NCBI GenBank assembly: GCA_937896015.1
Contig: CALBLR010000237.1
Location: 1 to 20,642 of the forward strand
Direction of reading: 5' to 3'
DNA length: 20,642 nt
From: an uncultured Prevotellaceae bacterium
GTDB lineage: Bacteria; Bacteroidota; Bacteroidia; Bacteroidales; Muribaculaceae
The translations under genes and the position numbers were made by a program. Under the pieces are notes generated by a model. That model did no database searches, had not been told where the DNA came from, and saw only the letters and a program-made list of their open reading frames with translations. Of this stretch, positions 15,795-20,642 are shown in pieces; position 1 is the first letter of the stretch; each line of letters begins with the position of its first letter.

Positions 15795-16292
15795 TCACTT
15801 GCCGTGGCAGCTGCCCTGTTCTGCGGCCGGGCTGGCCACCTTGCACTCGGGCTGAGCCTCGCTGCACTCGGTGTGAGTTGCGGCAGCCGCAGCGGCCTTT
15901 GCCTTGCAGCAGTCGGGAGTCTTGGCCTCGCTGGCACGCTTGCAGCAGCCACCTGCCTTGATGTTGGCGCACTGCTGCCGGGCTGCAGGCGCGGCAGCGG
16001 CTGCATTGGCCTCACTGGCGGCCACGCTGAGCGACGCCAAGCCCTTGACTATGTTGGCAGGATTGTTTTTTGCGGAGTCGTAGGTCACAGTCACGGTCTT
16101 CTTGTCCACGTCCACCTTCACGTCTTTCACACCTTTGCCAAGCGACGGCACATTGTTCATAATCTTGTCGGCACAGCTGTTGCATGTGACGTCGGCATTA
16201 AACACCGTGGTGGTTACATTTGCCTTACCCTTGGCTTGCGCCGCCAGTGCCACAAGCACGGCAGCCATCACAATTGATAATAACTTCTTCAT
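15795..16292 (-). CDS. Periplasmic heavy-metal-associated (HMA) domain protein with cysteine-rich tail
   Basis: 165 aa from ATG at 16292 (MKKLLSIVMAAV); a longer upstream frame to 16361 would place 23 non-signal residues ahead of the signal peptide and is rejected. Signal peptide about 1-20 (ALAAQA), so exported. Residues about 24-90 form an HMA ferredoxin-like domain with the metal-binding DVTCNSCADK (C37, C40) and the usual VKVDVDKKTVTVTYD strand pair. The tail from about 95 is Ala/Lys-rich and carries eight more cysteines (C108, C116-C117, C128-C129, C143, C150, C162) plus H140 and H163, resembling a low-complexity metal sponge. It would bind a thiophilic ion such as Cu(I), Zn or Cd in the periplasm. 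It lies downstream of the TonB receptor on the same strand (92-base gap) and also has its own -7 box. Metal identity is inference. Confidence 0.85.
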   Translation of the reverse strand: MKKLLSIVMAAVLVALAAQAKGKANVTTTVFNADVTCNSCADKIMNNVPSLGKGVKDVKVDVDKKTVTVTYDSAKNNPANIVKGLASLSVAASEANAAAAAPAARQQCANIKAGGCCKRASEAKTPDCCKAKAAAAAATHTECSEAQPECKVASPAAEQGSCHGK

Positions 16293-16317
16293 AATAGCGT
16301 TCTGTTTTTTTTTTGCC

Positions 16318-16325
16318 CAAAAGTA
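16318..16325 (-). promoter_or_regulatory. Candidate -7 box of the HMA gene
   Basis: Minus-strand TACTTTTG, a full TAnnTTTG match, 25 bases before the ATG at 16292, in the gap after the TonB receptor stop. No TTG at the proper -33 distance. It allows the HMA gene to be expressed at a higher or different level than the receptor. Confidence 0.45.
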
Positions 16326-16384
16326 GCCATTTGCACGGTAATGCGCCGCACACTTGGCCATGAGTTTTGCTTATTTAGTGATTT

Positions 16385-18745
16385 TCAATATAAATTAAAC
16401 CGCACTCCCACATAGAACTTGCGCCCCATCAGCGGTCCCCACACATTCATCGAGTTGAATGCGGTGCTAAACGGGTTGGAGGCCTCAACAATGGGGTTGG
16501 GCTGGCGGTAGTCGGCTATGTTTTCGCAGCCGGCATACACATCGGCCTTGCCTATTTTGTGGGTAACCTGCGCAAACAGCATGGCATAGGAGGGCGAGTG
16601 GTGCGAGTCGGCAAGGCTGCCCGTGGCCGAGGGTATGCGCTGCGGGCCGTTGACCTGCACAGTGGCGTCGAACACCCACAGGCGGAACTTGGTGGCATAC
16701 GACAGGTTGAGCAGACCTTTGAACTTGCTCATGAGCGGACGCTCGACCCGTGCGGCGGTGCCGTCGGGGCGGTTCAGCGTCATTCGGCTGGCAGTGTAGC
16801 GGAATGTGGCCAGCACATCGAAGCGCTGCACCGGAGTCCAGTTGAAGTCGAGCTGCACATTGTCGGTGGTGGCGCGGCCCCGGGTGCTGTATATGTTAAT
16901 CACATCGGCGCTCCACTCCTGGTCGACAATCACCGAATTGTAGAAGCGGGTGCGGAAGTAGTCGAGGCTGATGCTTGCGCCGGGGTCCGGGCCCAGCCTA
17001 AAGCGCTGCGTCAGGCTGGCGCCGGCCGTGAGCGACCGCTCGAGCGTGTTGATCTGCCCGAAAGCCTCGCTTGTGGCGTCGGCACCGCCCACCACTATGC
17101 GGCGGCCTGTGGTGAGCATGCCTATGTTGTCGGCAATCACGTTGGCCGTGCGGTAGCCGAGTCCGGCCGAGGCGCGCAGAGCGGTGGTGGGCGTAATGGC
17201 CCACTTGACATGGGCGCGCGGTGTCACAAGCCATCGGCGGTGCAGGCCGTTGTAGTCGGCGCGCAGGCCGGCCACAGCCGTCAGTCGGTCTTTGAGGTCG
17301 TAGGTATATTCGGCATAAGCCCCGGCCTCGCGCTCGTCGCGGCCGAGGGCGAGCTGCGCGGCCGGTGCGGAATGCTGCCACGGAGTGGAGTTGACCACAT
17401 CCTCGCCATAGTGGGCAAGGCGCGTCTGCACGCCCACCATAAGCGACGAGTGCAGGTCGAAGTAGCTGTTGAGCATCACGCTGGCCGTAACGTCGTTTTC
17501 ATTGCCGCCATAGGTGTTGAGTCCGAAGTAGGCGTGCTCGCCAAAGTGGTCGTAGTCGACCACAGCGGCCAGACTCGACCGCCGCTCGCTCTTGGCATCG
17601 GGGTCGTAGACGCCAGCGCCCACGGGCACGGCTATCTTAAAGTAGGCGTTGGCGGCGCGGTTGTCGATGCGCGAGCCGTAGGCGGCACCGCTCTGCCAAC
17701 CGGTGGTCATGGCCTGGCGCATGGCGTCGCTGCCGTCGAAGTGCACACTGCCGCCAATGCGGCGGTCGGCCGTGGCACGCCAGCCCCAGCGCATCTGCAC
17801 ACCTCCGGGAGTCATATACAGCCAGCGGTTGGCCACATTCAGCATGCGCGTGTCGGGCTGGTCGCGAAATCCGTCGTGGTTGCGGTCCATGGCCTTCATG
17901 CCGCGCCACTCGGTGTCGAGCGCGCCGTTGGCCAGCACTATGGTCGACAGCCGCTTGTCGGCCGTGAGTGGAATGGCAGCCGAGAGGTTCACCTCGGGGC
18001 GCATCATATCGTCGAAATACACGTTGGCAAACAGCCGCTCCTCATCGGTGGGCTTGCGGTATTCCAGATTAATCTGGCCTGCGATGGCATCGTGCCCGGC
18101 CGACACACTCGACACACCCTTTGACACCTGTATCGACTTTAGCCACATGCCGGGCGTGTAGGTCATGGCGTATGGGGCGCCAAGGCCGCGCATCACCGGG
18201 CGGCTCTCGTCCAAAATTTGCGTATAGGGGCCGGCAAGGCCAAGCATCTTAATTTGTCGCGCACCCGATATGGCATCGCTGTAGCCCACCGTCACCGAAG
18301 CAGAGTTTTCAAACGACTCGGCCACGGTGCAGCACGCCAGTTTGGTGAGCCCCGCAAACGAGATGTTCTCGGTTTTGGCCAGAGCGTTGGCTTTGATAAA
18401 GTTGCCGCGGTCCATGCCATGCACCACCACCTCGCCCAGCGCAGCGGCATCGCGTCCAAGCACTATTTTTATGTCGTCGCCGGCCTTGGCCACATCCACG
18501 GTGTCGGGCTCAAGCCCCACAAAGCGCGCCACCAGCAGGCTGCGCCCCTTCACAGGATGCAGGCTGAAGCGGCCCACCGAGTCGGTGACTGTGCCCACAT
18601 TGGTGCCGGCCCACAGCACGGCAGCCCCGGGCAGCGGAGCTCCGTCGCCATCGACCACCAGGCCGTGGTAGCCGGCGGCAAGCGCCGCCGTTGCCACCGG
18701 CGCTGCGGCCAGTGCCGCAATCAATCGTAAATTCATCGTCTTCAT
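16385..18745 (-). CDS. TonB-dependent outer-membrane receptor, probable metal transport, with Cys-Cys plug motif
   Basis: 786 aa from ATG at 18745; an in-frame GTG one codon upstream is not needed. Signal peptide about 1-24. Residues about 26-98 are a CarboxypepD_reg-like beta domain (GLVVDGDGAPLPGAAVLW). The plug (about 105-230) has LTKLACCTVAESFENSASV with C138-C139, then DAISGARQIKMLGLAGPY and SSVSAGHDAIAGQINLEYRK. The rest is a 22-strand barrel ending GRKFYVGVRFNLY. I recognise the ACC..ESF / QIKMLGL plug as a Bacteroidetes receptor subgroup commonly next to HMA proteins; unlike SusC it has no SusD partner here. It would take up a metal or metal complex using TonB energy. A strong promoter and operator-like repeats precede it; the HMA gene follows. 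The cargo is not proven. Confidence 0.87.
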   Translation of the reverse strand: MKTMNLRLIAALAAAPVATAALAAGYHGLVVDGDGAPLPGAAVLWAGTNVGTVTDSVGRFSLHPVKGRSLLVARFVGLEPDTVDVAKAGDDIKIVLGRDAAALGEVVVHGMDRGNFIKANALAKTENISFAGLTKLACCTVAESFENSASVTVGYSDAISGARQIKMLGLAGPYTQILDESRPVMRGLGAPYAMTYTPGMWLKSIQVSKGVSSVSAGHDAIAGQINLEYRKPTDEERLFANVYFDDMMRPEVNLSAAIPLTADKRLSTIVLANGALDTEWRGMKAMDRNHDGFRDQPDTRMLNVANRWLYMTPGGVQMRWGWRATADRRIGGSVHFDGSDAMRQAMTTGWQSGAAYGSRIDNRAANAYFKIAVPVGAGVYDPDAKSERRSSLAAVVDYDHFGEHAYFGLNTYGGNENDVTASVMLNSYFDLHSSLMVGVQTRLAHYGEDVVNSTPWQHSAPAAQLALGRDEREAGAYAEYTYDLKDRLTAVAGLRADYNGLHRRWLVTPRAHVKWAITPTTALRASAGLGYRTANVIADNIGMLTTGRRIVVGGADATSEAFGQINTLERSLTAGASLTQRFRLGPDPGASISLDYFRTRFYNSVIVDQEWSADVINIYSTRGRATTDNVQLDFNWTPVQRFDVLATFRYTASRMTLNRPDGTAARVERPLMSKFKGLLNLSYATKFRLWVFDATVQVNGPQRIPSATGSLADSHHSPSYAMLFAQVTHKIGKADVYAGCENIADYRQPNPIVEASNPFSTAFNSMNVWGPLMGRKFYVGVRFNLY

Positions 18746-18769
18746 CACGCAAAAAAATCATTATTCTTA

Positions 18770-18800
18770 ATCGGCGGCAAAGTTACGGCTGCCGCCCGAT
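18770..18800. repeat. Inverted repeat overlapping the TonB receptor -7 box (operator-like)
   Basis: atcggcggca (18770-18779) and tgccgcccgat (18790-18800) are inverted copies differing by one inserted base, with a 10-base spacer. The left arm runs into the -7 box and the right arm lies in the promoter spacer, so bound protein would block RNA polymerase. Confidence 0.5.
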
Positions 18801-18807
18801 GCGGCAA
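18778..18807 (-). promoter_or_regulatory. Promoter of the TonB receptor gene
   Basis: Minus strand: TTG (18807-18805), 19-base spacer, TAACTTTG (18785-18778), a full consensus match; the ATG is 33 bases beyond the -7 box. The gene on the other side starts divergently at 19000. Confidence 0.75.
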
Positions 18808-18838
18808 TTACACAATTTTCCATTTGTGTTACACAATT
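18808..18838. repeat. Direct repeats TTACACAATT and palindrome TTGTGT-T-ACACAA upstream of the TonB receptor promoter
   Basis: TTACACAATT occurs at 18808-18817 and again at 18829-18838, 21 bases apart (two helical turns). Between and overlapping them is the perfect 13-base palindrome at 18824-18836. The block begins immediately upstream of the -33 element, the usual place for an activator or repressor. A separate inverted pair, ATCACAAAA (18855-18863) and TTTTGTGAT (18884-18892), lies further out. Confidence 0.5.
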
Positions 18839-18920
18839 AATTCTTGCAGCCAAAATCACAAAATCGCAACTTCACGAAAATCTTTTTGTGATCTGAGATT
18901 TTTATATCGTGCGGATTTCG

Positions 18921-18928
18921 TATATTTG
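18921..18928 (+). promoter_or_regulatory. Candidate -7 box of the secreted repeat protein gene
   Basis: TATATTTG, a full TAnnTTTG match, 71 bases before the ATG at 19000. The -33 region reads as T-rich without a clear TTG. The implied leader of about 65 bases is A/T-rich with no Shine-Dalgarno, as is usual in this group. Confidence 0.5.
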
Positions 18929-18999
18929 CGCACTTTGACGACCGAGAGCAGTTATCTGACGTCAACAATACAATTATCAACTAATTAATAACAACTTTT

Positions 19000-20642
19000 A
19001 TGAGAAAGATTTTTACTGAACTGCTGCTTTGCCTGGCTTGCATAGCTTGGGCAAGCACAGCGTGGGCCGACACCGAGACCTTCAACATCTCGAGCGACTA
19101 CGCCAAGCTGTTCCCCACGCTTAAGGGAACTTCGTCAGGCACATCGACCGACGGTGACTTCACAACCACCACCACATCGACCCCTCAAAACGGTTTCACG
19201 CTCACAGTGAGTGCAAAGACCACCGGCAACTTTGAGAACCGCATCTGGAGCTCAGCAAACGGCCGCCTGCGCATGTACAGCGGCACACTCACAGTGAGTG
19301 CTCCCGAGGGCGCAACTATGAGCAAGATCACATTCACCGCTGTGACCGACAAATTCAATGTCACAACCACCACCGGCACTATTGACGGCAACGTGTGGAC
19401 CGGCAGCGAGCAAAACGTGGTGTTCACTGTCACCAAAAACACTCAGATCAACACCATCGTGATTGAGTACACCAGTGGCAGCCAGACCACAGTGAGCGCC
19501 CCCGTGTTCACCCCCAAGGGAGGCACCTACTACGCTCCTGTGAACGTGAGCATTGCATCATCGAGCACCGGCGCCAGCGTGTATTACACCACCGACGGCA
19601 CTGAGCCCAGCGAGGCTTCCACCCTCTTCACCGCTCCGATTGCCGTGAGCAGCGAGACCACAATCAAGGCCATCGCCGTGAGGGGCGGGCTCAAGAGCCA
19701 GGTGGTGAGCGCAACCTACACATTCGGCACCGCCACCAAGGTGGCCGACATCGCCGCCTACCAGAAGGTGGCCGACAGCACAAAGGTAGCCTTCGAGGGC
19801 GGCGTGACCGTGCTTGCGCAAAGCGGCAAAACAATGTATGTGAAAGACAATTCGGGCTATATGCTGGTGTTTGGCGCCACTGGCCAGACCTACAAGCAGG
19901 GCGACAAGATTCCGGCCGGATTCACAGGCACCAAGGTGACCTACAACTGCGAGCCAGAACTGAGCGTGTATGACACCGACAACTTCAAGGCAGCCGAGGG
20001 CAGCGAGACAGTGACCCCCGAAACCGTGCAGGCCTCCGACATCGACGCATCGCTCTTCGGCCACCTGGTGCTGCTCAAGGGCGTAAAGTTCAGCGGCATC
20101 AAGAGCAAGAACTTCACCGTCACCGACGCCTCTGGCTCGGTGCCCGGCTATGCCAGCATGGGCGTGAACGTGACCGACTCGGTGAAGTCGTTCAACCTCA
20201 CCGCCATTGTGGGCTCTTACGGCAAGACCACAGCCACCTATCAGCTGCTGCCAGTGGCCATTGAAGACCCCACAGCGTCGCAAGTGACCGAGGTGGCCAG
20301 CATCAAGGAGTTCCTCGCTCTGGCCGAAGGCAGCAAGGCAAAAATCACTGGCAGCGTGACTGCCGTTTACCAAAACGGCCGCTACCTCTACATTAAAGAC
20401 GCCACTGCAAGCACTCTCGTGTATGGCGACCTCGAAAACAAGTATGCCAACGGCACAGTGCTCACCGGCATCACCGGCACCAAGAAGGTGAACTACGACG
20501 TGCCCGAAATGGTTCCCGACGCAGCCACATTCGCAGCCGGCACTCAAGGCGCAGCCGTGGCTCCCACCGAAATGGCCCTCGAAGACATCTCACAAGACAT
20601 GCTCAACAGCTACGTGGTGGTGAAGAACGTTACCATCTCGGC
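19000..20642 (+). CDS. Secreted multidomain protein with chitobiase C-terminal-like domain and tandem OB-like repeats (3' end missing)
   Basis: Open frame from ATG at 19000 to the right edge: 547 complete codons, no stop, so the gene is partial. Signal peptide about 1-23 (ends STAWA). Residues about 24-160 are a Thr/Ser-rich beta domain (TFNISSDYAKLFPTL; LTVSAPEGATMSKITFTA). Residues about 167-246 match the chitobiase/beta-hexosaminidase C-terminal-like domain (APVFTPKGGTYYAPVNVSI; VYYTTDGTEPS; TIKAIAVRGG). Two similar units follow, starting at residues 247 (KVADIAAYQ) and 431 (EVASIKEFL), each with a Y(V/I)KD strand and a TGTKKV-type turn, a period of 184 residues; these look OB-fold-like. 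The product is probably a surface or secreted protein, perhaps T9SS cargo if its unseen C-terminus has a sorting domain. No catalytic domain is visible. Divergent from the TonB receptor gene. Confidence 0.75.
   Translation, partial: MRKIFTELLLCLACIAWASTAWADTETFNISSDYAKLFPTLKGTSSGTSTDGDFTTTTTSTPQNGFTLTVSAKTTGNFENRIWSSANGRLRMYSGTLTVSAPEGATMSKITFTAVTDKFNVTTTTGTIDGNVWTGSEQNVVFTVTKNTQINTIVIEYTSGSQTTVSAPVFTPKGGTYYAPVNVSIASSSTGASVYYTTDGTEPSEASTLFTAPIAVSSETTIKAIAVRGGLKSQVVSATYTFGTATKVADIAAYQKVADSTKVAFEGGVTVLAQSGKTMYVKDNSGYMLVFGATGQTYKQGDKIPAGFTGTKVTYNCEPELSVYDTDNFKAAEGSETVTPETVQASDIDASLFGHLVLLKGVKFSGIKSKNFTVTDASGSVPGYASMGVNVTDSVKSFNLTAIVGSYGKTTATYQLLPVAIEDPTASQVTEVASIKEFLALAEGSKAKITGSVTAVYQNGRYLYIKDATASTLVYGDLENKYANGTVLTGITGTKKVNYDVPEMVPDAATFAAGTQGAAVAPTEMALEDISQDMLNSYVVVKNVTIS

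Noticed and set aside
16559..18124. Plus-strand open frame of 521 codons opposite the TonB receptor
   Set aside because: Same compositional shadow effect; no recognisable motif, and the opposite strand has full plug and barrel signatures.
18855..18892. Inverted pair ATCACAAAA / TTTTGTGAT as a riboswitch or RNA element
   Set aside because: It lies upstream of both predicted transcription starts, so it would not be transcribed; a DNA site at most, in an AT-rich stretch.
19558..20547. Minus-strand open frame of 329 codons opposite the secreted repeat protein
   Set aside because: The plus strand has a signal peptide, a recognisable domain and an internal repeat; the minus-strand product is low-complexity and motif-free.

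Overview
The window looks like chromosomal DNA of a gut-type Bacteroidales, most likely Muribaculaceae or a close relative. Supporting signs are a GC-rich genome with Bacteroidetes-type promoters (TAnnTTTG near -7 and TTG/TTTG about 20 bases upstream), few Shine-Dalgarno sites, the type IX secretion (T9SS) component PorZ, a DUF2851 protein, a PCMD-domain protein, a TonB-dependent receptor with a CarboxypepD_reg-like N-terminal domain, and a lysyl-tRNA synthetase with a C-terminal extension. The family-level assignment is inference; no rRNA or tRNA gene is present to test it.

Layout. 1-387 (+) is the 3' end of a saccharopine-dehydrogenase-like gene, probably carboxy(nor)spermidine dehydrogenase, closed by a strong terminator. 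From 7536 down to 484, five minus-strand genes follow one another: DUF2851, a secreted PCMD protein, panB, a secreted TPR protein and a secreted TPR-retropepsin fusion. The last two overlap by ATGA; panB follows the PCMD gene by 22 bases. A small XRE-like regulator (7731-7961, -) has its own terminator and is divergent from lysS (8299-10041, +). Then, on the plus strand, come a small membrane-anchored protein of unknown function, porZ, an EptA/MCR-like phosphoethanolamine transferase and an overlapping acyltransferase-3 gene. Convergent to these is a minus-strand pair: a TonB receptor with a Cys-Cys plug motif and a periplasmic HMA protein with a cysteine-rich tail. Finally a secreted multidomain protein (chitobiase C-terminal-like domain plus tandem repeats) runs off the right edge.

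How the genes fit together. Most products act in the cell envelope. PorZ belongs to the T9SS surface attachment complex, and the following transferase pair probably decorates lipid A or another surface glycolipid. The TonB receptor and HMA/Cys-rich protein look like an outer-membrane-to-periplasm route for a thiophilic metal. The TPR pair is an exported scaffold plus a predicted aspartic protease of unknown target. panB, lysS and the dehydrogenase are housekeeping metabolism and translation.

The most interesting parts are the TonB receptor/HMA metal module with operator-like repeats at its promoter, the coupled TPR/TPR-retropepsin pair, and a promoter placed so close to a start codon that the transcript should be leaderless or nearly so. 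No CRISPR array, insertion sequence, phage gene, integrase or RNA gene was seen.
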